Positions 15,507 through 23,963 of a stretch of 64,000 nucleotides of DNA are shown here, one piece after another (the first letter of the stretch is position 1; each line of letters begins with the position of its first letter). The stretch lies in contig NZ_CP088952.1 of the NCBI RefSeq assembly GCF_021165955.1, forward strand, positions 248,001 through 312,000. Reading direction: 5' to 3'. The translations under genes were made by a program, and so were the position numbers. Origin of the DNA: Massilia endophytica (GTDB lineage: Bacteria > Pseudomonadota > Gammaproteobacteria > Burkholderiales > Burkholderiaceae_D). The notes below the pieces were generated by a model. It did no database searches. It was not told where the DNA came from and was given only the letters and a program-made list of their open reading frames with translations.

Positions 15507-16448
15507 CTACTCCGCCTCGTCCTTGCCCAGCATGGTGACGCCCGGCAGATCGCACTCGGCGACGGCGTCGCAGATGGCGTCGATGGCCGCCTTGCGGGTG
15601 AAGCTCTTGCGCCAGACGATGACGACCCGCCGCGAGGGGGAGGGTTCGCTGAATTGACGGAACTGCAACATCCCGTCCTTCGGTTCCATATCCTGCACGG
15701 AGGCGCGCGGCAGCACCGTGAGGCCGATGCCGCTGGCCACCATGTGGCGGATGGTTTCGAGCGAGGAGCCTTCGAAAGTGCGCTGCATGCCGTTGCCCGG
15801 CGCCGAGAAGCGCGCCATTTCGGGGCAGACTTCCAGCACCTGGTCGCGGAAGCAGTGGCCCGCGCCCAGCAGCAGCATGGTTTCGGTCTTCAGGTCCTCG
15901 GCGGGAATGCTCTTGCGGTCCGCCCACCCGTGCTGGCGCGGCATGGCCACCACGAAGGGCTCGTCGTACAGGGGGCGCATGGACATGCCATGATCCGGCA
16001 GGGGCAGGGCCATGATGGCCGCATCCAGCTCGCCCTGGCGCAGCAGCTCCAGCAGCTTGACCGTGTAGTTCTCCTGCAGGATAAGGGGCATCTGCGGGGT
16101 TTTCTCGATCATCAGCTTGACGAGGGGCGGCAGCAGGTAGGGGCCGATGGTGTAGATCACGCCCAGGCGCAGGGGGCCGGAGAGCGGGTCCTTGTTCTGC
16201 TTGGCAAGTTCCTTGATGGCGGCGGTCTGCTCGAGCACGCGCTCGGCCTGGGCCACGATCTGCGCGCCCAGCGGCGTGACGGAGATTTCGGCGCCGCCCC
16301 GTTCGAACAGGGTAACGCCCAGCTCGTCTTCCAGCTTCTTGATGGCTACCGAAAGCGTCGGCTGGGCAACGAAACAGGCCTCGGCGGCGTGGCCGAAATG
16401 TTTCGCTCGCGCAACAGCGACGATATATTTCAACTCGGTAAGTGTCAT
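15507..16448 (-). CDS. oxyR: Hydrogen-peroxide-sensing LysR regulator OxyR
   Basis: 313-aa LysR-type activator. The wHTH is at the N-terminus (HFGHAAEACFVAQPTLSVAI). The two redox cysteines of OxyR appear in LLLGAGHCFRDQVLEVCPE, about nine residues apart, which supports OxyR over other LysR proteins. It is divergent from the third PilU-like gene with about 100 nt between starts, where an OxyR site would be expected. Confidence 0.93.
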   Translation of the reverse strand: MTLTELKYIVAVARAKHFGHAAEACFVAQPTLSVAIKKLEDELGVTLFERGGAEISVTPLGAQIVAQAERVLEQTAAIKELAKQNKDPLSGPLRLGVIYTIGPYLLPPLVKLMIEKTPQMPLILQENYTVKLLELLRQGELDAAIMALPLPDHGMSMRPLYDEPFVVAMPRQHGWADRKSIPAEDLKTETMLLLGAGHCFRDQVLEVCPEMARFSAPGNGMQRTFEGSSLETIRHMVASGIGLTVLPRASVQDMEPKDGMLQFRQFSEPSPSRRVVIVWRKSFTRKAAIDAICDAVAECDLPGVTMLGKDEAE

Positions 16449-16549
16449 AAGATCATTTGAACACAGGCAATGACCAGATGCAACGAAGATAAGATTTGCA
16501 CGGGAAGTGCTGTGGCTATAATGTACCGCATACCGATAGCGAGGATCGC

Positions 16550-17728
16550 ATGAGTCTCACTCCCGACGAAGCCCAGGCTTACATCCACAAACTGCTGAAG
16601 GCGATGCACCAGGTGGGCGGTTCGGACCTGTTCATCTCGTCCGATTTTCCGCCAAGCATTAAATCGCAGGGCTCGATGCGGGCCCTGAGCCAGCAGCGCC
16701 TGACGGGCGACGTTACGCGGGCCCTGGCCTACGCCCTGATGAACGAGCGCCAGCGCGCCGAGTTCGAAGCCGAGATGGAATGTAACTTCGCCATCTCCCT
16801 GCCGGATGTGTGCCGATTCCGCGTGAACGTCTTCGTACAGCAGCAAAACGTGGGCATGGTAGTGAGGACCATCGCCTCCGAGATTCCGAATTTCGAAAAG
16901 CTGGACCTGCCCGACGTGCTGAAGGACGTCATTATGACCAAGCGCGGCCTGGTGCTGGTAGTGGGCGGCACGGGCTCGGGCAAGTCGACCACGCTGGCCG
17001 CCATGATCGACTACCGCAACAGCAATTCGGCGGGGCACATCATCACCGTCGAAGACCCGGTGGAGTACGTCCACAAGAACAAGGGCTGCCTGATCACGCA
17101 CCGCGAGGTGGGCGTCGATACGCATTCGTGGCACCACGCGCTGAAGAACACGCTGCGCCAGGCCCCGGACGTGATCCTGATCGGCGAAATCCGAGACACG
17201 GAAACCATGGAACACGCGATTGCGTTTGCCGAGACCGGACACCTCTGCCTGGGCACCCTGCACGCGAACAACGCGAACCAGACGATGGACCGCATCATCA
17301 ATTTCTTCCCGGAGGAGCGGCGCAACCAGCTGCTGATGGACCTCTCCTCGAACCTGCGCGCCATTGTGTCGCAGCGCCTGATCCGCACCGAGGACGGCAA
17401 GGGGCGGAAGGCCGCGATCGAAATCCTGCTCAATACGCCGACGATTGCGGAGATGATCTTCAAGGGCAATTTCCACGGCATCAAGGAGATCATGCACAAA
17501 TCGCGGGAGCTGGGCATGTGCACCTTCGACCAGGCCCTGTACGAGCTTTATAATAAGGGCTACATCTCCTACGAAGAAGCGCTGCGCAACGCGGACTCCA
17601 CGAACGGGCTGCGCCTGCAGATCAAGCTGCACGGCGACCGCAAGGAACCGGGCGGCGCGGCGGCGGCCGCCTCTGCATCGCTCAGCATGCAGGTGGACGA
17701 AGAAGACGAAGAAGAACCAGGCACATGA
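16550..17728 (+). CDS. Additional PilT/PilU-family ATPase
   Basis: 392-aa secretion ATPase, closely related to the pilU product at 10.3 kb and more distant from PilT. Walker A GGTGSGKST, TVEDPVEYVH, ILIGEIRDTETM and the His box AETGHLCLGTLHA are intact. The C-terminal 35 residues differ: an alanine stretch then an acidic tail (VDEEDEEEPGT). ATG 16550 follows a GAGG-like site, and a TATAAT box is at 16517-16522. Its stop overlaps the next start (ATGA), coupling it to the heptose-phosphate adenylyltransferase gene. It may be an accessory retraction motor. Confidence 0.9.
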   Translation: MSLTPDEAQAYIHKLLKAMHQVGGSDLFISSDFPPSIKSQGSMRALSQQRLTGDVTRALAYALMNERQRAEFEAEMECNFAISLPDVCRFRVNVFVQQQNVGMVVRTIASEIPNFEKLDLPDVLKDVIMTKRGLVLVVGGTGSGKSTTLAAMIDYRNSNSAGHIITVEDPVEYVHKNKGCLITHREVGVDTHSWHHALKNTLRQAPDVILIGEIRDTETMEHAIAFAETGHLCLGTLHANNANQTMDRIINFFPEERRNQLLMDLSSNLRAIVSQRLIRTEDGKGRKAAIEILLNTPTIAEMIFKGNFHGIKEIMHKSRELGMCTFDQALYELYNKGYISYEEALRNADSTNGLRLQIKLHGDRKEPGGAAAAASASLSMQVDEEDEEEPGT

Positions 17729-18207
17729 TCCCCTTTGAAGAAAAAATCTGCCCGCGCGCCGAACTGGCCGCGCGCATTGCATCGCTGCCGAAGCCGGTGG
17801 TGCTGACCAACGGCGTATTCGACATCCTGCACCGCGGCCACGTCACCTACCTTGCGCAGGCGCGCGAGCTGGGCGCCTCGCTGGTGGTGGCAGCCAATAC
17901 CGACGCATCGGTCAAGCGTTTGGGGAAAGGCGACGACCGGCCCCTGAACAACTGCGAAGACCGGATGGCCGTACTGGCCGCGCTGGAATCGGTGAGCCTC
18001 GTGGTGCCCTTCGGCGAAGACACGGCGCTGGAAGTCGTGCTCGAAGCGCGTCCGGAAATCTACGCGAAGGGCGGGGACTACGACATGACCGCGATCCCCG
18101 AAGGGAAGGCCGTGCTGGGCTACGGAGGCAAGGCCGTGGCCATCGACTTCCAGCACGACCGCTCGACCAGCAAGCTGCTGGCCAAGGTCCGCACCTTCGG
18201 CAAATAG
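17725..18207 (+). CDS. rfaE2: D-glycero-beta-D-manno-heptose 1-phosphate adenylyltransferase
   Basis: 160-aa nucleotidyltransferase that makes ADP-heptose for the LPS inner core, corresponding to the C-terminal domain of HldE. The HxGH-type motif is in NGVFDILHRGHVTYL. VVAANTDASVKRLGKG and YAKGGDYD are family signatures, and the C-terminal STSKLLAKVR is typical. It overlaps the upstream PilU-like gene by 4 nt. The kinase half (rfaE1) is not in this window. Confidence 0.94.
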   Translation: MIPFEEKICPRAELAARIASLPKPVVLTNGVFDILHRGHVTYLAQARELGASLVVAANTDASVKRLGKGDDRPLNNCEDRMAVLAALESVSLVVPFGEDTALEVVLEARPEIYAKGGDYDMTAIPEGKAVLGYGGKAVAIDFQHDRSTSKLLAKVRTFGK

Positions 18208-18209
18208 CC

Positions 18210-18689
18210 TTAGTCGCCCAGGAGGGCGGCGCCCGCGCGGGCGATCTGAGCGTCCTGCGATGCCTGGACGCCGGACACGCCGATACCGCCGATCACCTTG
18301 CCCGCCGCCAGCAGCCGCAGGCCGCCCTCGATGGGTGTGATGTCCGGCAGGCCCAGGACGACGGCGTTGCCCTTCTCCAGAATCTCTTGATGAAACTTCG
18401 TGTCGCGCCGGTAGTTCACGGCGTGGCGCGCCTTCCCCTGTGCCACCTCGACGGAGGAATTGGGCGTATCGTCCATGCGCACGAAATGCATCAGGCGGCC
18501 CGCCTCGTCCACGATGGCGATCGACACATTCCAGTTATTCCTGCGCGCCTCCGCTTCGGCGGCGGCAGCGATCTGGCGCACCACGTTCTGGTTCAACACC
18601 GCCTTCTGGGTCAGCTGGTCCGACAGGTTCGCAGCGCTGGCCGCGAGTGGCAAGGCTGCCAGGAGGGGCAGCAGGATATTGCGCAGCAT
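18210..18689 (-). CDS. Secreted GlcG/HbpS-family protein
   Basis: 159-aa exported protein with a signal peptide (LLAALPLAASAANL) and a GlcG/HbpS (DUF336) domain: AEARRNNWNVSIAIVDEAGR, FVRMDDTPNSSVEVAQGKA and GGIGVSGVQASQDAQIARA. Family members bind haem or corrinoids, or lie in glycol-utilisation operons. It is not next to glcDEF here. It ends 3 nt from rfaE2, convergent. Confidence 0.88.
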   Translation of the reverse strand: MLRNILLPLLAALPLAASAANLSDQLTQKAVLNQNVVRQIAAAAEAEARRNNWNVSIAIVDEAGRLMHFVRMDDTPNSSVEVAQGKARHAVNYRRDTKFHQEILEKGNAVVLGLPDITPIEGGLRLLAAGKVIGGIGVSGVQASQDAQIARAGAALLGD

Positions 18690-18728
18690 TTCATCTCCGT
18701 TCTTATGAAAATGCTGGCGATTGTAGCC

Positions 18729-19187
18729 TCAGTTCTGGAGGATGGTGATTTTGCCGTCCGCCTCGAGGAAGGCGCACTTCATCTTCTCCAGGGGACAGTC
18801 CGCCTCGCGCAGGGCCTGTTCCACGTCGCCCTCGGCGACGCGGCACTTCTTCACCACCTCATCGAAAATCTTCCCATCGCGGCCGAGGAGGACAGGGGTG
18901 CCGTCGATGATATCGGCCATCTTCCGGCTATGCGAGGTGATGTAGGCGATAACCACATTCATCACGATCAAGGTGGTGGCGACGATGACTCCGGCGTGCA
19001 CCGAATTATCGCCCCCGGTGAGGCCAGGCGACACCGACTCCGACAGCAGCATGACGACGAGCAGATCGAAAGGGGTGAACTGGCCGATAGTGCGCTTCCC
19101 CGTGACGCGCATCATCACCAGCAGAAACAAGTAGATTGCGGCCGCGCGCGCCGCGTACTCCCACCAAGGCAACTCCAGATCGAACAT
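18729..19187 (-). CDS. DUF421 (YetF-like) membrane protein
   Basis: 152-aa inner-membrane protein with about three N-terminal transmembrane helices and a small C-terminal domain. The motifs KRTIGQFTPFDLLVVMLLSE and DGTPVLLGRDGKI are diagnostic of the DUF421/YetF family. Function is not established. It is the gene just downstream of the RAYT element, whose left repeat is about 70 nt upstream of this start and could affect its promoter. Confidence 0.9.
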   Translation of the reverse strand: MFDLELPWWEYAARAAAIYLFLLVMMRVTGKRTIGQFTPFDLLVVMLLSESVSPGLTGGDNSVHAGVIVATTLIVMNVVIAYITSHSRKMADIIDGTPVLLGRDGKIFDEVVKKCRVAEGDVEQALREADCPLEKMKCAFLEADGKITILQN

Positions 19188-19258
19188 AAAAGCACCTCGT
19201 CAATTCGAGATGTTTTTATACGACTTTTCATGCCAACATGCCAGCACTCTTCGCCACG

Positions 19259-19306
19259 GCTGAGCCCGTGTCCAACTCTGGTGCCAGGGAAGAAATTTGG
19301 ACACGA
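19259..19306 (+). repeat. RAYT-flanking 48-bp repeat, left
   Basis: Exact reverse complement of the 48 bp at 20124-20171. Each copy is itself a hairpin (CGTGTCCAA and TTTGGACACG arms), the REP-like form recognised by RAYT proteins. Confidence 0.95.
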
Positions 19307-19314
19307 ACTGTGCG

Positions 19315-20061
19315 CTAGTCGCCTTGACGCTGTTTTTGCAACATGCGCCAAACGGTCTTACTTGAGATTGAGAAAAAATCGGCGATCTCGGCCAAACTGA
19401 AGCTGTTTGTTCTGTAGGCGGCAACAATCGCTTGGTCTCGTCCGATGTGCTGAGCGGCAATATCGGATAGGGAGGGGGAATGCGTACCATTGTTGTGCTC
19501 CCGCTGCCTGCGGAGGGGATCGGGCTGTCCAATGCCCGCCACCACAAACTGCGCGTAAGCGGCTTTATCACCAAACTGCGAAACAATCCAACTGGTAGTC
19601 AGCCAATGCGGAGAATGGGCTAAGCCGCAGCAATATCGATGATGGCTCCAGGCCCAAGCGGCTGGATCGCGCGCCAGCTGTGCCCGCAGCGGATTGAGGG
19701 CAATGTATCGCGCGACCTCCAGTAAATGCGACTCGCGTTCGATCAAGAGGGCATAGAAGCGGTCCTGAATGACGTGTCCAGTCAGCTTGTGGCGCCAGTT
19801 GAACTTCTTCGCGTACTTACCATTCAGGTAGTGCATCCCCTCCGAGAGATTCGCGAGCCTGGTTTGTACAAGCAAGTGAAAATGATTCGGCGTAAGGCAG
19901 AAGCCGTGCACCGTGAAGCCGAATCGCTCGACAGTTTCTCCGAGCATGTCCTGCCAGAGTTGGCGATCATAGTCGTCGACAAAGATGTTCGCGCGACGAT
20001 TGCCACGAGCCGTAACATGATACAGCGCGCCGGGGAATTGGGTTCGGGAAGGTCTGGGCAT
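19315..20061 (-). CDS. REP-associated tyrosine transposase (Y1/HUH, RAYT)
   Basis: 248-aa single-strand DNA transposase related to IS200/IS605 TnpA. The opening RTQFPGALYHVTARGNRRA and the HUH motif NHFHLLVQ (His60, His62) are present. The catalytic tyrosine is probably Y83 in LNGKYAKKFN, followed by GHVIQDRFYALLI. A C-terminal helix-turn-helix-like segment (SLAEIADFFSISSKTVWRM, about 215-235) extends it beyond short RAYTs. The reading frame is intact. It presumably binds or cuts the flanking hairpins and may seed REP copies elsewhere. Confidence 0.92.
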   Translation of the reverse strand: MPRPSRTQFPGALYHVTARGNRRANIFVDDYDRQLWQDMLGETVERFGFTVHGFCLTPNHFHLLVQTRLANLSEGMHYLNGKYAKKFNWRHKLTGHVIQDRFYALLIERESHLLEVARYIALNPLRAQLARDPAAWAWSHHRYCCGLAHSPHWLTTSWIVSQFGDKAAYAQFVVAGIGQPDPLRRQREHNNGTHSPSLSDIAAQHIGRDQAIVAAYRTNSFSLAEIADFFSISSKTVWRMLQKQRQGD

Positions 20062-20123
20062 GGGTCAAACCATACCCGTGAAAAGCAGGGCCCGACATGC
20101 GCAAAATCAGCCTATTCATGAGC

Positions 20124-20171
20124 TCGTGTCCAAATTTCTTCCCTGGCACCAGAGTTGGACACGGGCTCAGC
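20124..20171 (-). repeat. RAYT-flanking 48-bp repeat, right
   Basis: Inverted, base-perfect partner of 19259-19306; identity stops at the next base on both sides. It ends 10 nt before the trmL stop codon. Confidence 0.95.
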
Positions 20172-20180
20172 TGGAAGCTG

Positions 20181-20651
20181 TCAGCTGCCGCCGGCGTAGC
20201 CTTGCTGGCGCCAGGCTTCGTAGACGACTACGGCGACCGTGTTGGAGAGGTTGAGGCTGCGGTTGTCCGGGCGCATGGGGAGGCGGATGCGCTGGCTTGC
20301 AGGGAAACTTTCGCGGAAGCCGGGTTCGAGGCCGCGCGTCTCCGAACCGAAGACGAAGACGTCCCCCGGCGCGAAGTGCATGTCGGCAAAGGGCGTGGAG
20401 CCGTGGGTGGTCATGGCGAAGATGCGGCCGCTGTCGGGCTGCACCTCGGCCAGGAAGGCGGACCAGTCCTTGTGCACTTTCATGCGCGCAAATTCGTGGT
20501 AGTCGAGGCCCGCCCGGCGCAGCTTGGCATCGTCCAGCTCGAAGCCCAGCGGTTCGATCAGGTGCAGTTGCGCGCCCGTGTTGGCGCAGAGGCGGATGAC
20601 GTTGCCCGTGTTGGGCGGGATCTCGGGGTTGACCAGCACTACGTGAAACAA
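20181..20651 (-). CDS. trmL: tRNA (cytidine(34)-2'-O)-methyltransferase TrmL
   Basis: 156-aa SPOUT methyltransferase that 2'-O-methylates the wobble base of tRNA-Leu. Family motifs are VLVNPEIPPNTGNVIRLCA, FGSETRGLEP and IRLPMRPDNRSLNLSNTVAV; the knot region is complete. There is no ATG at the family N-terminus. A TTG at 20651 sits after a good AAGGAG site, so translation should start there. It is downstream of comF (10-nt gap). Confidence 0.93.
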   Translation of the reverse strand: MFHVVLVNPEIPPNTGNVIRLCANTGAQLHLIEPLGFELDDAKLRRAGLDYHEFARMKVHKDWSAFLAEVQPDSGRIFAMTTHGSTPFADMHFAPGDVFVFGSETRGLEPGFRESFPASQRIRLPMRPDNRSLNLSNTVAVVVYEAWRQQGYAGGS

Positions 20652-20661
20652 GTCCTTCTCC

Positions 20662-21393
20662 TTATTGTTGCGGCGGCGTGCGCGCGAAAACAAAATTGGT
20701 GACCCGCCCCGCACCATGCCGCTTGAGCGTTGCCGCCAGTTCGTTCAGCGTCTGCCCGCTGCTCATCACGTCGTCCACGACGCCGATGTGCCGTCCTTCG
20801 ATGAGCGCGCGGTCCGCCACGCCAAAGGCGTGGGCGATGTTGCTGCGCCGCGCGCCGCCGTGCAGCAGGCTTTGTGCCATCGTGTCCTGCACCCGTATCA
20901 CGAGCCGCGGCGCCACCGCGATCCGGAGCCTTCGGCCCAGGGGCTTCGCTATTTCGAGCGCCTGGTTGAAGCCCCGCTCGGACAGCCGATCAGGCCCCAG
21001 CGGCACGGGACAGAGCAGCGCAGGCAGCGGCAGCCCAGGCTGCGCGCGCACCGCTTCGGCCAGCAGCTCGCCGAAGAGCCGCGCATGCGCGAGCGCCGCG
21101 CCGAACTTCAGCTGCAGCACGAGCCGGTCCACCGGCAGTTCGTAGGATGCGGCGGCGACCGTGGCGTCGAAGGCCGGCGGCTGGCGCGTGCATCGGCCGC
21201 AGCGTTCGGCCTCACTGACGCCCGCTGGCAGGGGATCGGCGCACACGGGACAGCGCAGCGGCCCGCCCTCCAGGCATTGCGCGCGGCAGGGCGCGCACAG
21301 CATGGACGGCGCGGCGAATCCGCACAGCACGCAGCTGCAGGGCAGCAGCGCCTGGGTCCAGCGCGACAGGGCGTCTTGCCAGGCGGTGGCCAT
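20662..21393 (-). CDS. ComF-family phosphoribosyltransferase-like protein
   Basis: 243-aa protein. An N-terminal zinc region has paired cysteines (CSCVLCGF, LCAPCRAQC, CPVCADPL, CGRC). A PRTase-like domain follows, with the PRPP-loop text GVVDDVMSSGQTL. Homologues (ComF/GntX) act in DNA uptake or processing in competent bacteria. ATG 21393 is preferred; an upstream TTG is in frame. It is divergent from the methyltransferase gene and probably co-transcribed with trmL. Confidence 0.9.
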   Translation of the reverse strand: MATAWQDALSRWTQALLPCSCVLCGFAAPSMLCAPCRAQCLEGGPLRCPVCADPLPAGVSEAERCGRCTRQPPAFDATVAAASYELPVDRLVLQLKFGAALAHARLFGELLAEAVRAQPGLPLPALLCPVPLGPDRLSERGFNQALEIAKPLGRRLRIAVAPRLVIRVQDTMAQSLLHGGARRSNIAHAFGVADRALIEGRHIGVVDDVMSSGQTLNELAATLKRHGAGRVTNFVFARTPPQQ

Positions 21394-21451
21394 CGCGTTT
21401 CGCTCCAACCATGTAAACTGCGCACATTATCTCACCGACGCAAGATTATTT

Positions 21452-22378
21452 ATGCAAGTCCCCGCCAATCCGCCGAAACTCAGCGCGCCTATCGATCTGG
21501 ATCATGTGCGCGCATTGTTTCAACGTCCCGAGCGCACCGCGCCTTCCGATTTCCTGCGCCGCGAGATCGCCCAGCGCATGCACGAGCGCCTGCAGCTGGT
21601 GAAGCTGGCGCCGGCCAGGGTGCTGGACGCAGGCTGCGGTACGGGCGCGGACCTTGCCATGCTGCTCAAGGACTATCCCGCCGCCCAGGTGCTGGCGCTG
21701 GATGCCTCGGAGCCCATGCTGCGCGCCGCCCGCTCCCAGTCGGCCCCGCAGTCGGGCATCAATCAGCTGATGCGTAAGCTTTTGCCATCGAAATCGGGCA
21801 TCGACGCCATCTGCGGCGATTTCGCCGACCTGCCCCTGGCCCGCAATGCGGTGGATCTGGTCTGGTCCAACCTCGCCATGCATTGGCATCCGCAGCCGGA
21901 CCGCGTCTTCGCCGAGTGGCACCGCGTGCTGCGCGTGAACGGCCTGCTGATGTTTTCCTGCTTCGGCCCCGACACCTTCCAGGAGCTGCGCGCCGCGTTC
22001 GCCGATGTGGACCTGGCTCCGCACACTCTGCCCTTCGTGGACATGCACGATTTCGGCGACCAGCTGGTGGAAGCCGGGTTCTCAACGCCCGTAATGGATA
22101 TGGAAAAGATAACAGTGACCTACGAGCAGCCGCAAAAGCTGCTGGCCGACGTGCGCGCCCTCGGCGGGAATCCCCTGAGCACGCGCCGCAAGGGCCTGCT
22201 GGGCCGCGCCGCCCATGCCCGCCTGCTGGAAGGACTGAACCGGCAGCGCCGCGCCGATGGACGTATCGGTCTCACCTTCGAGGTGATTTATGGTCACGCT
22301 TTCCGCCCCGCGCCGCGCGTAACGAAAGACGGGGAGGCCATCATCCGCTTTGACCTTCCGCGCAAGCCTAAAAATTAG
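21452..22378 (+). CDS. BioC-like SAM-dependent methyltransferase
   Basis: 308-aa class I methyltransferase. The SAM-binding motif I is RVLDAGCGTGADLAML and the acidic loop VLALDASEPM. FADLPLARNAVDLVWSNLAM and FSCFGPDTFQELR resemble malonyl-ACP O-methyltransferase BioC, which starts pimelate assembly in biotin synthesis. No other bio gene is adjacent, so substrate is inferred from similarity only. ATG 21452 begins the recognisable protein; the longer open frame upstream overlaps the comF promoter. Confidence 0.82.
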   Translation: MQVPANPPKLSAPIDLDHVRALFQRPERTAPSDFLRREIAQRMHERLQLVKLAPARVLDAGCGTGADLAMLLKDYPAAQVLALDASEPMLRAARSQSAPQSGINQLMRKLLPSKSGIDAICGDFADLPLARNAVDLVWSNLAMHWHPQPDRVFAEWHRVLRVNGLLMFSCFGPDTFQELRAAFADVDLAPHTLPFVDMHDFGDQLVEAGFSTPVMDMEKITVTYEQPQKLLADVRALGGNPLSTRRKGLLGRAAHARLLEGLNRQRRADGRIGLTFEVIYGHAFRPAPRVTKDGEAIIRFDLPRKPKN

Positions 22379-22726
22379 GCAAGGGGTGTGGCGCGGCGTC
22401 GCCAATTGACGGGCTGGGCCTGGGGGAAAGGCAAATAGCCTTGATGAAAGAGTGTGTTAATGCTTATAATCCTTGACTAATTTTGCCAGTACTTTGCCCA
22501 GCCGGACGCAATCCGGCTGCCGAAGCGGCAGACAGGCAACAATAGCCAGCGTCACCAGGGATATTGGGACGCAGGCGGCGATGTCAAGGTTCCAGCCGCG
22601 TTTCCGCTGCAGTTTTTTGCGGAAGCGGGCATGGGGCCTTTAGCTGTTTAGCGCACGGTGCGCGGCCGGTTCGGCGGCGGCGCACAGTGAAGAAAAATTT
22701 CTTTATTTTGGGTGGTTGGGGAAAAC
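22379..22726 (+). other. Intergenic leader of the cytochrome oxidase operon
   Basis: 348 nt without a recognisable gene. It holds the promoter at 22441-22470 and, about 30 nt after the predicted start, a perfect hairpin (AGCCGGA, CGCAA loop, TCCGGCT) near 22500-22520. The remaining 200 nt is an untranslated leader with further GC-rich dyads but no clear terminator or known riboswitch. Confidence 0.6.
22441..22470 (+). promoter_or_regulatory. Sigma-70 promoter of the cox operon
   Basis: -35 TTGATG and -10 TATAAT with an 18-bp spacer. The -10 is a perfect consensus. Transcription would start near 22477, giving a leader of about 250 nt before coxB. Confidence 0.7.
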
Positions 22727-23950
22727 ATGAAACTTGCGAAGCGACTTCAATCGTTGATGCTTGGTCTGGCCGCAGTCGCTGCCGGCCTGCCGGCATGGGC
22801 GGGACCTGCAACGACTGGAACCGGCACATATGGCGCCGCAACCGGCGGCACCGGTGGTCCGGTGGTGCACCAGCTGAACCTGCAGCCGCCTTCGACGCAC
22901 ATCGCTGCCGAAATCTACAGCCTGCACAACCTGATGATGATCATCTGCCTGGTGATCTTCGTGGCGGTGTTCGGCGTCATGTTCTATTCCATCTTCAAGC
23001 ACCGCAAGTCGCTGGGCCACAAGCCAGCCACCTTCCACGAGTCGACCGCCGTTGAAATCGCGTGGACCGTGGTGCCTTTCCTGATCGTGATCGGCATGGC
23101 CCTGCCAGCCACCAAGACCGTGGTGGCCATGAAGGACACCTCCAACGCCGATATCACCATCAAGGCCACCGGCATGCAGTGGAAGTGGGGCTACGATTAC
23201 CTGAAGGGCGAGGGCGAAGGCATTTCCTTCATCTCCAACCTGTCCACCCCGCGCACCCAGGTGGGCGCGCCAGGCGTTGCGCCGACCGAAGCGCGCGGCG
23301 AGAACTACCTGATGGAAGTCGATAACGAAGTGGTGGTGCCGGTCAACAAGAAGATCCGCATCGTGACCACCGCGAACGACGTGATCCACGCCTGGATGAT
23401 CCCGGCCTTCGGCGTGAAGCAGGATGCGATTCCCGGCTTCGTGCGCGACACCTGGTTCAAGTCGGAACACACCGGCGTCTTCCGCGGCAACTGCGCTGAG
23501 CTGTGCGGCAAGGAGCACGCCTTCATGCCTATCGTGGTGCGCGTTGTGACGGCCGAAGAGTACACTGCCTGGGTGCAGGGCAAGCAGAAGGAAATGGCCG
23601 CGCTGGCGGACGATCCGAACAAGACCTGGACCATCGACGAACTGAAGACCAAGGGCGAAAAAGTCTACACCGCCAACTGCGCGGTCTGCCACCAGGCCAG
23701 CGGCAAGGGCGTTCCGGGTGCATTCGCTGCGCTGGACGGCTCGCCAGTGGTCAACGGCCCGAAAGCCGATCAGATCCACGTGGTGCTGAATGGCCTGAAG
23801 AGCGGCAAGTACCCGAGCGAAATGCCGGCCTGGAAGCAGCTGTCGGATACCGATATTGCAGCGGTGATCACCTACACCCGCAACAACTGGTCGAACAAGC
23901 CAGCCGAAAACATCGTTCAGCCAGCCGAAGTTGTGGCTGCCCGCAAGTAA
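22727..23950 (+). CDS. coxB: Cytochrome c oxidase subunit II with fused cytochrome c domain
   Basis: 407-aa caa3-type subunit II. Signal peptide, two transmembrane helices (about 68-90 and 110-130), then a CuA domain with [14 protein letters not shown] carrying Cys, Cys, His and Met ligands. A C-terminal class I cytochrome c domain follows, with [14 protein letters not shown] and a distal Met in SEMPAWKQL. Electrons pass from soluble cytochrome c through haem c and CuA to subunit I. Start is ATG 22727. It leads the operon; ctaD follows 13 nt later. Confidence 0.96.
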   Translation: MKLAKRLQSLMLGLAAVAAGLPAWAGPATTGTGTYGAATGGTGGPVVHQLNLQPPSTHIAAEIYSLHNLMMIICLVIFVAVFGVMFYSIFKHRKSLGHKPATFHESTAVEIAWTVVPFLIVIGMALPATKTVVAMKDTSNADITIKATGMQWKWGYDYLKGEGEGISFISNLSTPRTQVGAPGVAPTEARGENYLMEVDNEVVVPVNKKIRIVTTANDVIHAWMIPAFGVKQDAIPGFVRDTWFKSEHTGVFRGNCAELCGKEHAFMPIVVRVVTAEEYTAWVQGKQKEMAALADDPNKTWTIDELKTKGEKVYTANCAVCHQASGKGVPGAFAALDGSPVVNGPKADQIHVVLNGLKSGKYPSEMPAWKQLSDTDIAAVITYTRNNWSNKPAENIVQPAEVVAARK

Positions 23951-23963
23951 TCAGGAGCTTCAC

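Larger units (their letters stand above)
19259..20171 (-). mobile_element. RAYT element: REP-associated transposase with inverted 48-bp repeats
   Basis: A 913-bp unit: one Y1 transposase gene between two perfect inverted copies of a hairpin-forming repeat. It lies between trmL (stop 10 nt from the right repeat) and the DUF421 gene. The perfect identity of the two repeats suggests the unit is young or maintained. RAYTs are usually domesticated single-copy genes rather than free insertion sequences. Confidence 0.88.

Noticed and set aside
14577..16460. A 627-residue plus-strand frame over ubiA and oxyR
   Set aside because: It is antisense to two clear genes and lacks motifs or a ribosome site.
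22471..22726. A riboswitch in the cox leader
   Set aside because: The leader has hairpins, but no known aptamer pattern or intrinsic terminator was recognised.
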